DNA of 17,127 nucleotides from Bacillota bacterium (GTDB lineage Bacteria > Bacillota > Syntrophomonadia > Syntrophomonadales > Syntrophomonadaceae). The stretch is taken from assembly GCA_017861475.1 (NCBI GenBank), contig JAGFXV010000005.1, forward strand, positions 1-17,127, given 5' to 3'. The notes under the pieces are model-generated. The model did not search any database, was not told where the DNA came from, and was given only the letters and a program-made list of their open reading frames with translations. The position numbers and the translations under genes were made by a program. This document shows, piece by piece, positions 7,411 to 15,011 of this stretch. Every line of letters starts with the position of its first letter. Position 1 is the stretch's first letter.

Positions 7411-9531
7411 ATGGACATAAGCAAGATTAAAAAAAGAGACGGACGCATCGTACCCTTTGAAACAGACAAGATCGCGCAAGCGATTTTTAAAGCCGCCAGG
7501 GCTGTAGGAGGCAAGGATTTTAATGCTGCCAAGGAACTGGCGGATAAAGTTATAGAGATAGCTCAGTATGTAGACGATGATGAAATCGCTACTGTAGAAG
7601 GAATCCAGGATCTGGTCGAGAAAGTACTGGTTAAAAACGGACATTACAAGACGGCCAAAGCTTACATACTCTATCGTAAGCAGCATGATGATATCCGCAA
7701 AGCGGGCCAGCTCTTTCTTAACAACAAGATTATCGCTGATTATCTGGAGAAAAATGATTGGAGAATCAAAGAAAATTCCAACATGACCTACTCCCTGCAG
7801 GGAATGAATTTTCATATTTCCTCGTTGATCGTCTCCCAATACTGGCAGGATCAAATTTACACTCCGCAAATGAAAGAGATGCAGAGCAGCGGTGATTTTC
7901 ACATCCACGACCTGGGCATCCTGGGCGTCTACTGCGTGGGCTGGGATATTCATGACCTGCTGATGGAAGGTTTCAAAGGCGTGCGCGGCAAGGTTGCCAG
8001 CGGCCCGGCCAAACATTTCCGCTCCATTCTGGGCCAACTGGTCAATTTCTTTTTCACATTGCAGGGGGAAGCGGCCGGAGCACAGGCATTCTCCAATTTT
8101 GATACCCTTTTGGCTCCTTTCATTTATTACGATAACCTGGATTACAAACAGGTCAAACAGGGGCTGCAGGAATTTGTTTTCAACATGAACGTCCCCACCC
8201 GGGTGGGTTTCCAGACTCCTTTTACCAATATCACCATGGATCTCAAAGTGCCGGAGTTCATGAAGAATGAGCCGGTCATCATCGGAGGCCAGTACATGGA
8301 TAAGACCTACGGTGAGTTCCAGGCGGAAATGGATATGCTCAACCAGGCTTTTGCCGAGGTAATGATGGAAGGCGATTGCGAAGAAAGAGTATTCACTTTC
8401 CCCATTCCGACCTACAACATTACCGAAGATTTCGACTGGAGCAACTCCAATTACGATAAAATCTGGGAGATGACCGCCAAATACGGTATCCCCAACTTCT
8501 CCAACTTCGTTAATTCAGACATGAATCCGGAAGACGCGCGCAGCATGTGCTGCCGTTTGCGCCTCGACAACCGCGAACTGAGAAAACGCGGCGGTGGGTT
8601 GTTCGGAGCCAATCCTCTGACCGGATCGATCGGCGTGGTTACCATTAATATGAGCAGGCTGGGTTATCTTTCTCAAAGCAAGGAAGAATATTTCAGCCGT
8701 CTGTCTGATATTATGGATGTTGCCCGCGACAGTCTGGAGATCAAGCGCAAAGTCCTGGAGAGCCTGACTGATTCCGGCCTCTATCCATATTCACAGTTTT
8801 ATCTGCGGGGCGTCAGGGCTGCCACCGGTCAATATTGGAAGAACCATTTTTCCACCATCGGTCTGGTAGGCATGAACGAGTCCTGTCTCAATTTTATAGG
8901 CAAGAACATTGCCAGTCCGGAAGGACTGAAATTCTCCAAGGAAGTCATGGATTTCATGCGGGACCGTTTGGTAGAATACCAGGAAGAGAGCGGCAACATT
9001 TACAATCTGGAAGCAACGCCGGCGGAGGGTGTATCCTATGCGATCGCCCGCAAGGACAAGGAAGCCTATCCAAAAATCATCGTTGCCAATGAAGAAGAAT
9101 TTAAAAAGGGTGCGGAACCATACTATACCAACTCCACCCAGCTGCCGGTCAAGTATACCGATGATCTGTTTGAGGCGCTGCAGATCCAGGATGAACTGCA
9201 GACCCGCTATACAGGCGGCACCACTTTCCATATCTTTCTGGGAGAGTCCATCTCCTCGGTGGAATCGGTCAAAAAGCTGGTCAGCAAGGTCTGCAATCAG
9301 TTCAAGCTGCCTTATTTCACAGTTACTCCGACTTTCAGCATCTGCCCCAGCCACGGTTATCTGAGCGGGGAAAAATACAGCTGCCCCATCTGCGAGGCCG
9401 AAGGCAAAGAGACAGCTTGCGAAGTGTATTCCCGGGTAGTGGGTTACATCCGTCCCATCGACCAGTGGAATGCCGGCAAACAGGAGGAGTTCAAGGAAAG
9501 AAGATTGTTTGACAAGGCATTGTCCAATTAA
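7411..9531 (+). CDS. nrdD: Anaerobic (class III) ribonucleoside-triphosphate reductase
   Basis: Reduces ribonucleoside triphosphates to deoxy forms for DNA synthesis without oxygen, using a glycyl radical. The 706-residue protein has an N-terminal ATP-cone (about 3-92, starting KIKKRDGRIVPFE) for allosteric control; a core block MCCRLRLD...RGGGLFG (379 onward) in which Cys381 probably carries the thiyl radical; a C-terminal zinc site (CPSHGYLSGEKYSCPIC); and RVVGYIRP with Gly678 as the likely radical residue, 28 residues from the end. The start is ATG 7411, 6 bases after AAGGAGG; in-frame codons at 7372 and 7405 lie before or against that site. The radical-SAM activase nrdG is not adjacent. 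Confidence 0.95.
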   Translation: MDISKIKKRDGRIVPFETDKIAQAIFKAARAVGGKDFNAAKELADKVIEIAQYVDDDEIATVEGIQDLVEKVLVKNGHYKTAKAYILYRKQHDDIRKAGQLFLNNKIIADYLEKNDWRIKENSNMTYSLQGMNFHISSLIVSQYWQDQIYTPQMKEMQSSGDFHIHDLGILGVYCVGWDIHDLLMEGFKGVRGKVASGPAKHFRSILGQLVNFFFTLQGEAAGAQAFSNFDTLLAPFIYYDNLDYKQVKQGLQEFVFNMNVPTRVGFQTPFTNITMDLKVPEFMKNEPVIIGGQYMDKTYGEFQAEMDMLNQAFAEVMMEGDCEERVFTFPIPTYNITEDFDWSNSNYDKIWEMTAKYGIPNFSNFVNSDMNPEDARSMCCRLRLDNRELRKRGGGLFGANPLTGSIGVVTINMSRLGYLSQSKEEYFSRLSDIMDVARDSLEIKRKVLESLTDSGLYPYSQFYLRGVRAATGQYWKNHFSTIGLVGMNESCLNFIGKNIASPEGLKFSKEVMDFMRDRLVEYQEESGNIYNLEATPAEGVSYAIARKDKEAYPKIIVANEEEFKKGAEPYYTNSTQLPVKYTDDLFEALQIQDELQTRYTGGTTFHIFLGESISSVESVKKLVSKVCNQFKLPYFTVTPTFSICPSHGYLSGEKYSCPICEAEGKETACEVYSRVVGYIRPIDQWNAGKQEEFKERRLFDKALSN

Positions 9532-9549
9532 TTATTAAACCGTAATAAT

Positions 9550-9585
9550 CAAGCTCCCCGCATCTGCAGGGAGCTTGTATTTTTA
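9550..9585 (+). terminator. Rho-independent terminator of nrdD
   Basis: CAAGCTCCC (9550-9558) pairs perfectly with GGGAGCTTG (9569-9577) around a 10-base loop and is followed by TATTTTTAT. It lies 18 bases past the nrdD stop, so nrdD is transcribed alone. Confidence 0.85.
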
Positions 9586-9627
9586 TCTGATCTCTGCCGA
9601 ACGTATCGGCGCTAATGGGTTTGACGG

Positions 9628-9672
9628 TGCTGAAACAGTTCCTTGCAACCCGGGAACAGCTTTCCTTCAGCA
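9628..9672 (-). terminator. Possible terminator of the phosphoesterase gene
   Basis: TGCTGAA (9628-9634) pairs with TTCAGCA (9666-9672) and encloses GTTCC (9638-9642) / GGAAC (9653-9657). It sits just beyond the minus-strand stop at 9680, but no U-run follows on that strand. Structure and position are the only support. Confidence 0.3.
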
Positions 9673-9679
9673 GGCCATA

Positions 9680-11128
9680 TTATAGTGCTGGCTCGCTTTC
9701 AGGCACTGGCTGAACGACCTTACGCTGCAGGGAAAACTGATTTGAAGCCGGCTCGTAATCAATCAAATCCATGGCAATTAGACCGGAGTTGGGAATTAGA
9801 TAAGCGATAACGGCTGAATATGCCTTTCCTTCTTCCGAGTACAACCCTCGCAGACCGGCTGCACCAACCGTACCGGGATTAATAAAAACGGAACCTTGCT
9901 GTTGTTTCACCTGCAGTTGATGGTTATGACCGGAAACCGTTACGCTGGCCAAGGACATCAATTTTAATCCCAAACTGTTGTTATGCACGACCAGAATGTC
10001 AGGACGGTCCTGCTCCTTCAATGCGGTACGGATGTGTAAAGCTTCATCAGCCATTATCTGCTGCCCTTCCTCTGTATTTTCAAATTGGACTGCTGTTGAA
10101 TCGTCCAGTGGATCAGCAAAACCGGTTACTTTAATACCGTAAATCGTAACTATCTGTCCATTTAAAACTGTAAAATTATTTAATTTCTTGACAATATCAA
10201 TAATTTCCGGATTGTCATGATTACCAGCCACAAATAATTGAGGGATTTTAATATCCTCCAGTTCCTTGATTGCCTCGAACTCTGTGGCTGTGCCAAAATC
10301 AGTCAGATCACCGGCATTAATCATAAAGTCAACTTGAAAACGTTCCGCCGTACTTTTTATGAATTCTACACCCACCGGATTGGAGTGCAGATCACTGACC
10401 AGCAAGACCTTGACAATTTTTGGCTGATCTTCCGCATTAGCCATTACCATCAGGTTATCTGCGTTGATAAAAAGTTTTCTGAAGTTGGTTACGATTTTGT
10501 CTGTGTTTTCTTTTACTGCATGTAAATCGGTCAAGGAATTACTGACAAATTCCATTACAGAAGGAGCCATACTGAGGACACCTTTGTATTCGGGTTCATT
10601 AAATGCTTGAGAATCATATGTGCTAACGGCATAAGCAACCGGAACGGAAAGCAATACCGTGCATAATAGTGCATGGAGCAATGCCGTTTTAAAGTTCGTG
10701 CGCCACACCACCAGGATGACCAATAATGCAATGATTAATGCAATCACAAACTGGCGCAGCGCAAAAAAATAAACGGAATCTTTGATACCTTTTTGCAGGC
10801 GCAATAATAAGTTCTTATTGTCGGGGGTATTGGTCAGTTGATCTTTCAGAAAGTCGCTGTCGATCTGCTCCAACGTTAAAATTAATTTTACCGGGCCTTG
10901 GTGCGTCCTGGCTGTAATCACTCCGAAAGGGGGAAAATGCAATTCAGTAATGCCGGTTCGTGATGGTGCTAGTGCGGCTCTGACTGTGATTCCATCAATA
11001 TCGATGGAGATGTAACCAAAAAACCAAACAGCTAACAAGGCTGTAATCAAGCCCGTAGAAAATATGCCGGCGGTTTTTATGAAGGAGTGTGTTTTTACAA
11101 AAGCAAACAATTTATTGTAAAAGCCCAT
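9680..11128 (-). CDS. Membrane-anchored metallophosphoesterase, extracytoplasmic catalytic domain
   Basis: Calcineurin-like phosphoesterase of 482 residues. The C-terminal half carries the metal motifs in order: SDLH (245-248), AGDLTD (272-277), AGNHDN (301-306), VVHNNS (380-385), GHNH (400-403), then NPGTVG (417-422). Three hydrophobic segments precede them (about 19-39, 123-141, 148-170). Basic residues before the first and between the last two (WRTNFK) suggest a cytoplasmic N-terminus, an external loop of about 80 residues, and the enzyme domain outside. The start is ATG 11128, 6 bases after GGGGAGGG on the minus strand; the in-frame ATG at 11170 has no ribosome site and lies upstream of the predicted transcription start. 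Substrate is unknown; the fold covers nucleotides, lipids and phosphoproteins. Transcribed divergently from the cobalamin locus. Confidence 0.85.
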   Translation of the reverse strand: MGFYNKLFAFVKTHSFIKTAGIFSTGLITALLAVWFFGYISIDIDGITVRAALAPSRTGITELHFPPFGVITARTHQGPVKLILTLEQIDSDFLKDQLTNTPDNKNLLLRLQKGIKDSVYFFALRQFVIALIIALLVILVVWRTNFKTALLHALLCTVLLSVPVAYAVSTYDSQAFNEPEYKGVLSMAPSVMEFVSNSLTDLHAVKENTDKIVTNFRKLFINADNLMVMANAEDQPKIVKVLLVSDLHSNPVGVEFIKSTAERFQVDFMINAGDLTDFGTATEFEAIKELEDIKIPQLFVAGNHDNPEIIDIVKKLNNFTVLNGQIVTIYGIKVTGFADPLDDSTAVQFENTEEGQQIMADEALHIRTALKEQDRPDILVVHNNSLGLKLMSLASVTVSGHNHQLQVKQQQGSVFINPGTVGAAGLRGLYSEEGKAYSAVIAYLIPNSGLIAMDLIDYEPASNQFSLQRKVVQPVPESEPAL

Positions 11129-11160
11129 AGTGAGCCCTCCCCAAGCATGTTTCTTTGTCC

Positions 11161-11190
11161 AGTATTTCATTCAAAATGGCGATACGTCAA
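11161..11190 (-). promoter_or_regulatory. Predicted promoter of the phosphoesterase gene
   Basis: On the minus strand, TTGACG (complement of 11185-11190) and AATACT (complement of 11161-11166) are 18 bases apart. Transcription would start near 11154, about 26 nt before the chosen start codon at 11128. The -35 is strong and the -10 moderate. Confidence 0.4.
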
Positions 11191-11329
11191 TGTTATTGAT
11201 TTCCTGAATAAATTGGTTTTCCCAGCTTAAAGGCAAGCAGCACGGTCGTGTTCCCGTTAGCAGCGATTTTCTGATAATGAGGATATCTTTTATTTACGAG
11301 TATTTATAATGGGATAATCTTGTGCCAGC

Positions 11330-11358
11330 TTGACCGGCAGGCCAGGATTGATTATATT
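11330..11358 (+). promoter_or_regulatory. Predicted promoter of the cobalamin-riboswitch operon
   Basis: TTGACC (11330-11335) and TATATT (11353-11358) are separated by 17 bases, giving a transcription start near 11365 and a leader of about 380 nt. The remainder of the divergent gap (11191-11329) is AT-rich; I recognise nothing else in it. Confidence 0.55.
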
Positions 11359-11435
11359 GTCTATACAGGAATGATTTTATAACCGGTCGCCAAACAGTCT
11401 GGATGCAGACTGGATGGCAGAGAAATTGAATATCC

Positions 11436-11605
11436 GGGACAGGTGTTTGCCCTGTGGGGCGAGCTTAATAGGGAAGCCGGTGTGAATCCGGCACGATCCC
11501 GTCACTGTGAGGGTGATGCTTCTCAAAATATGCCACTGGCAGCCAGATTGCCGGGAAGGCTTGAGAATGCAGATGAGCCCGAGTCAGGAGACCTGCCTGT
11601 ACCGT
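11436..11605 (+). ncRNA. Cobalamin (AdoCbl-type) riboswitch
   Basis: The conserved blocks appear in order: TTAATAGGGAAGCCGGTG (11465-11482), TCCGGCACGATCCCG, CACTGTGA, then GCCACTGGC (11532-11540) and GGGAAGGC, GATGAGCCCGAGTC, and the B12 box ending AGTCAGGAGACCTGCC (11582-11597). The 5' AGGTGTTTGCCCTGTGGGGC can close the core with the 3' ACCTGCC. It binds a cobalamin and normally shuts off expression when the vitamin is plentiful. It lies in the leader of the operon starting at 11747, and an intrinsic terminator follows at 11660, so control is probably by transcription attenuation. Confidence 0.95.
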
Positions 11606-11659
11606 TCATCAATCAACCCTACGGAAGATAGGACGATGAGGCTAAATTTGATGCCGCTG

Positions 11660-11685
11660 CTCCTTCCTTTGGGAAGGAGTTTTTT
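11660..11685 (+). terminator. Intrinsic terminator, riboswitch expression platform
   Basis: CTCCTTCC (11660-11667) pairs perfectly with GGAAGGAG (11672-11679) around TTTG and is followed by six T. It lies between the riboswitch and the first gene, the typical layout of an off-switch. GGAAG at 11623-11627 could pair with CTTCC of the left arm as part of an antiterminator; this pairing is short and tentative. Confidence 0.85.
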
Positions 11686-11746
11686 GCTGCTTGGACCCGG
11701 TTTGTGCGGATGGGCGATGCCAATAATAATTGTCAAGGAGAATGGC

Positions 11747-13378
11747 ATGAAAAAATTTATGAACTCAAGAATATTGGCTGCTGTACTGATCATGATCATG
11801 GTGTTTACGCTACCGGTCTCAGCCCAGAATGATGCCGGACGTACTGAATTGCAGACGACGCTGCAATCAACCTCCGCCTGGCTTCTGCGGTATGTACCTC
11901 AGCCGACCAGCGCAACTGTGGGCGGTGAATGGGCAGTGCTGGGGCTGGCCCGGTCGGATTGCGATGTCCCCCCGGACTGGTATGATAGTTATTACATTCG
12001 TTTGCTTGCGGTTGTGCAGGATGCGAACGGGGTTCTCAGCACCAGAAAATACACAGAGTATTCCCGGGCGATCCTGGCGCTGACTGCCCTTGGCAAAAAT
12101 CCGGCTGATGTGGGCGGCTACAACCTTTTGACCATGCTGGGTGATTATGAGAAGGTTCTGGCCCAGGGCATCAACGGTCCAATATTTGCTTTGCTGGCGC
12201 TGGATAGCGGTGATTATGATATACCCGTCTGCACAGGAGCGCAGCAACAGGCCAGCCGGGAGATGTATATCGACGCTATATTGAGCCGGCAGCATGATGA
12301 TGGCGGCTGGAGTCTTGGCGGAAGCGGGTCCGAACCTGACGTGACCGGTATGGCGCTGCAGGCTTTGGCCGGATATCAGTCCATTCCCAAAGTAAAAGAC
12401 GCCATTGACCGCGGCGTTTCCTGTCTGTCCGGCCTGCAGAACGAGACGGGCGGTTTTGCCAGCGGGGGAACTGCCAATGTTGAGAGCACGGTGCAGGTGA
12501 TGATGGGGCTTTGTGAATTGAAAATCGATCCTCAGGGCAGCCTGTTCACGAAAAATGGACATACACTGCTTGATAACCTGCTTGATTATTATGTCACGGG
12601 CGGAGGATTCAAACATACCACTGCGGCGACCGCCCCTGACATCATGGGTACGGAACAGGGATTTTATGCCCTGGCCGCCTATCAGCGTTTTCTCAATGGA
12701 CAGAACAGTTTTTATGACATGTCGGATGTTAAGGCATTGCCGGGCACGCCACAGGGCAGTACAGGGCTGGCGGGTAAAAACGCTGACGTCAGAGCTGTTA
12801 AAGTCATCCAAAACAGCTACACTTTTGACGATATTCAAGGACTGGAGTCGCAGCCGGCGATTGAGGCTTTGGCGGCCCGCGGGATCATTAACGGAGCCGG
12901 GTCAAACACGTTTGAACCTGACCGGAGTATGACCAGAGCAGAATTTGCAGCCATTGTGGTGCGGGCTTTGGGGCTGACCCCGGTGGCTGAAAAAATATTT
13001 GCAGATGTGGCGGAGAACAGCTGGTATGCGGGCTATGTCGGAACAGCTTATAAATATGGAATCGTATCCGGTACATCATCATCCACCTTCACCCCGGAGG
13101 CAACCATTACCCGCGAAGAAGCATCGGTAATGACTGCACGTGCTGCGGGGCTGTGCGGTTTGGATATCGCCATGAACGACCAGGCCATCCGCGATATGCT
13201 GGCCCAATTTGCCGATTATACGACCAGTTCCAACTGGGCCAGAGCATCCCTGGCCTTCTGTTATCAGCAGAATATTTTATCGTCGGAGGATGTTACTATG
13301 AAGCCCGGCATTGCCATCACCCGGGCAGAAATCGCGGTCATGCTGTACCGAATGCTGGGACAGGCGGAATTGATGTAA
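11747..13378 (+). CDS. Secreted alpha/alpha-toroid protein with three SLH domains
   Basis: Protein of 543 residues, first gene after the cobalamin riboswitch. Residues 1-26 are a signal peptide (basic start, hydrophobic core, cut after VSA). Residues about 33-325 resemble the prenyltransferase/terpenoid-cyclase toroid: helical repeats with QHDDGGWSLGG (182-192), DVTGMALQALAGY (198-210), LQNETGGFASGG (230-241), GPIFALLALDSGDY (144-157) and EQGFYALAAYQRFLNG (303-318). The same fold forms the N-terminal domain of animal intrinsic factor and transcobalamin. No DxDD cyclase motif is present, so binding rather than catalysis is likely. Three SLH domains (about 358-410, 417-470, 487-540) should anchor it in the cell wall or envelope. 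The start is ATG 11747, 6 bases after AAGGAG; a longer open frame back to 11507 runs through the riboswitch and terminator and is not coding. Cobalamin binding is inference from riboswitch, fold and neighbours. Confidence 0.85.
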   Translation: MKKFMNSRILAAVLIMIMVFTLPVSAQNDAGRTELQTTLQSTSAWLLRYVPQPTSATVGGEWAVLGLARSDCDVPPDWYDSYYIRLLAVVQDANGVLSTRKYTEYSRAILALTALGKNPADVGGYNLLTMLGDYEKVLAQGINGPIFALLALDSGDYDIPVCTGAQQQASREMYIDAILSRQHDDGGWSLGGSGSEPDVTGMALQALAGYQSIPKVKDAIDRGVSCLSGLQNETGGFASGGTANVESTVQVMMGLCELKIDPQGSLFTKNGHTLLDNLLDYYVTGGGFKHTTAATAPDIMGTEQGFYALAAYQRFLNGQNSFYDMSDVKALPGTPQGSTGLAGKNADVRAVKVIQNSYTFDDIQGLESQPAIEALAARGIINGAGSNTFEPDRSMTRAEFAAIVVRALGLTPVAEKIFADVAENSWYAGYVGTAYKYGIVSGTSSSTFTPEATITREEASVMTARAAGLCGLDIAMNDQAIRDMLAQFADYTTSSNWARASLAFCYQQNILSSEDVTMKPGIAITRAEIAVMLYRMLGQAELM

Positions 13379-13388
13379 CAGAAAGTGG

Positions 13389-14114
13389 ATGAAACAATTG
13401 CAGCAAAAATATAAAAATAAAATTATTATGATCGGAGCCGTGCTTGCTCTGCTGGCCCTGGCTTTTTTCTGGGGCGGCAGTCCGGGAGGCAAAGAAGAAC
13501 TCAAGGTACCGCATCCATCCGCAGCGGTGACGGGCAGTGAGAACGGTGCCAATGCGAATGCTCCTTTAAAAGCTTCGGGCTCAATGCCGCAAGCGGATCA
13601 GGAATCATCTGCTGTGGTTGAAACCGCCAAAGCGCAGACAGCAGCTAAACAGAAACTGCCGCCGCCGGTGGAACCGAAGGAGAACCAGGGTGTCAGTACC
13701 GCCGCAACCTGTACCCTGTCGGTGCGATGCACGACCATTCTGGATAACCTGGACAGGTTTGATAATAGCAAATTGCAGATACTTGCAGCGGACGGAGTTA
13801 TTTTTCCCGCCACCATGGTCACTTTTAATCAGGGTGAATCGGTGTTTAATGTGCTGCAGCGGGAAATGAAGAAAGCCGGTATCCACCTGGAGTTTACGAC
13901 TGTGCCGGTTTATAACTCCAACTATATCGAAGGGATAGGCAATATCTATGAACTGGATTGCGGAGAGCTTTCCGGCTGGGTATACAAGGTCAACGGCCTG
14001 GTGCCCAATTATGGCTGCAGCCGCTATCAACTGCAGGACGGCGATGTCGTTGAATTTGTCTATACCTGTAATATGGGCCGCGATGTGGGCGGCTACAATT
14101 TCCGGGAGGAATAA
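13389..14114 (+). CDS. Membrane-tethered DUF4430 (transcobalamin C-terminal-like) protein
   Basis: Protein of 241 residues. A short basic start and one hydrophobic segment (11-28) without a lipobox or clear cleavage site suggest an N-terminal membrane anchor. A low-complexity Ala/Pro/Gln/Ser linker follows (about 30-105). The C-terminal domain (about 106-235) is DUF4430-like: GESVFNVL (149-156), the hallmark SGWVYKVNG (195-203), PNYG (206-209), YQLQDGDVVEFVYT (213-226). DUF4430 is the family of the C-terminal beta domain of intrinsic factor and transcobalamin, which closes over bound cobalamin. Five cysteines lie in or near the domain (108, 114, 191, 210, 227). The gene starts 10 bases after the SLH gene with only a weak ribosome site, suggesting coupled translation; ecfT follows after 3 bases. 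A corrinoid-binding role is inferred. Confidence 0.85.
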   Translation: MKQLQQKYKNKIIMIGAVLALLALAFFWGGSPGGKEELKVPHPSAAVTGSENGANANAPLKASGSMPQADQESSAVVETAKAQTAAKQKLPPPVEPKENQGVSTAATCTLSVRCTTILDNLDRFDNSKLQILAADGVIFPATMVTFNQGESVFNVLQREMKKAGIHLEFTTVPVYNSNYIEGIGNIYELDCGELSGWVYKVNGLVPNYGCSRYQLQDGDVVEFVYTCNMGRDVGGYNFREE

Positions 14115-14117
14115 TCC

Positions 14118-15011
14118 ATGCAGGACGCTTTTTCGAATCGGCATCCGCTGATCAATTTTATATATTTTACCGTGGTCATTTTATTTTCCATGTTTTTAAT
14201 GCACCCGGCCTGCCTGGTGATTTCACTTTTGAGTGCCTTCATTTATTCACTGTACCTGAAGGGGAAAAAGGCGCTGCGCTTTTTTCTGCTCGGCATGGTG
14301 CCGCTGCTGTTCGTTACTGCGTTGCTCAATCCGCTTTTTAACCACGCGGGCGTGACCATTTTGTTTTATCTGCCCGGCGGTGGCAATCCGGTGACACTGG
14401 AGTCAATTGTCTACGGGCTGGCTGCGGCCACCATGTTCGTGACGGTCATCGTCTGGTTTTCCTGCTTTAATGCCGTCATGACATCGGATAAATTCATTTA
14501 TTTGTTTGGAAAAATCATCCCGGCACTGTCTCTGATCCTTTCCATGGTGCTGCGCCTGGTGCCGCGTTTGAAGGCCCAGGGCAGAATGATTGCCGATGCG
14601 CAGAAATGTGTGGGGCGGGATGCAAGCAGCGGAAATTTCCTGCAAAGGGCGGGCAGCGTCGTCCGGATCACATCGATTATGATCACCTGGTCGCTGGAAT
14701 CGGCCATTGAAACGGCTGACAGTATGAAATCAAGGGGTTTCGGTCTGCCGGGACGCACCGCCTTTTCCATATATCGTTTTGATCACCGTGACCGGTTTAT
14801 CCTCATCATCATGCTCCTGTTGGCAGGAACGGTTCTGACCGGATTGGTGACCGGGGTGACAGGCGCGGATTATTTTCCTGCGCTAAAAATAGCATCATTA
14901 ACTTCGTTGAGCCTGATTTTCTTTGCCTCATATGCGGGGTTGGGATTGCTGCCGGTAATGATAAACGGATGGGAGGATGCCAGATGGAAGCATATCAAAT
15001 CAGCGATCTGA
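14118..15011 (+). CDS. ecfT: ECF transporter transmembrane component EcfT
   Basis: EcfT/CbiQ-family membrane protein of 297 residues, the scaffold that couples the substrate-binding S component to the ATPases in energy-coupling-factor importers. Hydrophobic segments lie at about 12-30, 31-48, 53-72, 98-120, 226-246 and 258-280. The long cytoplasmic stretch between the fourth and fifth carries the amphipathic coupling helices, including RLKAQGRMIADAQK (150-163) and SLESAIETADSMKSRGFG (192-209) with the conserved Arg-Gly that docks on the ATPase. The ribosome site GGGAGGA (14104-14110) lies inside the previous gene, and the 3' end overlaps the EcfA start by 28 bases, so expression is tightly linked. 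Located with a cobalamin riboswitch, it probably serves a dedicated corrinoid importer. Confidence 0.9.
   Translation: MQDAFSNRHPLINFIYFTVVILFSMFLMHPACLVISLLSAFIYSLYLKGKKALRFFLLGMVPLLFVTALLNPLFNHAGVTILFYLPGGGNPVTLESIVYGLAAATMFVTVIVWFSCFNAVMTSDKFIYLFGKIIPALSLILSMVLRLVPRLKAQGRMIADAQKCVGRDASSGNFLQRAGSVVRITSIMITWSLESAIETADSMKSRGFGLPGRTAFSIYRFDHRDRFILIIMLLLAGTVLTGLVTGVTGADYFPALKIASLTSLSLIFFASYAGLGLLPVMINGWEDARWKHIKSAI

Noticed and set aside
7384..8037. Minus-strand open frame of 217 codons inside nrdD
   Set aside because: It is opposite the conserved ATP-cone and core of nrdD; an antisense shadow.
11507..11746. Upstream extension of the SLH protein reading frame to 11507
   Set aside because: It runs through the conserved cobalamin riboswitch and the intrinsic terminator; the signal peptide and a good ribosome site place the start at 11747.
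11840..12720. Squalene-hopene cyclase or prenyltransferase enzyme
   Set aside because: The fold-type repeats are present but the DxDD catalytic motif and prenyltransferase metal ligands are not evident, and the context is vitamin uptake.
11867..12838. Minus-strand open frame of 323 codons inside the SLH gene
   Set aside because: It lies opposite a well-supported protein with recognisable repeats, has no family resemblance and no ribosome site I can see.
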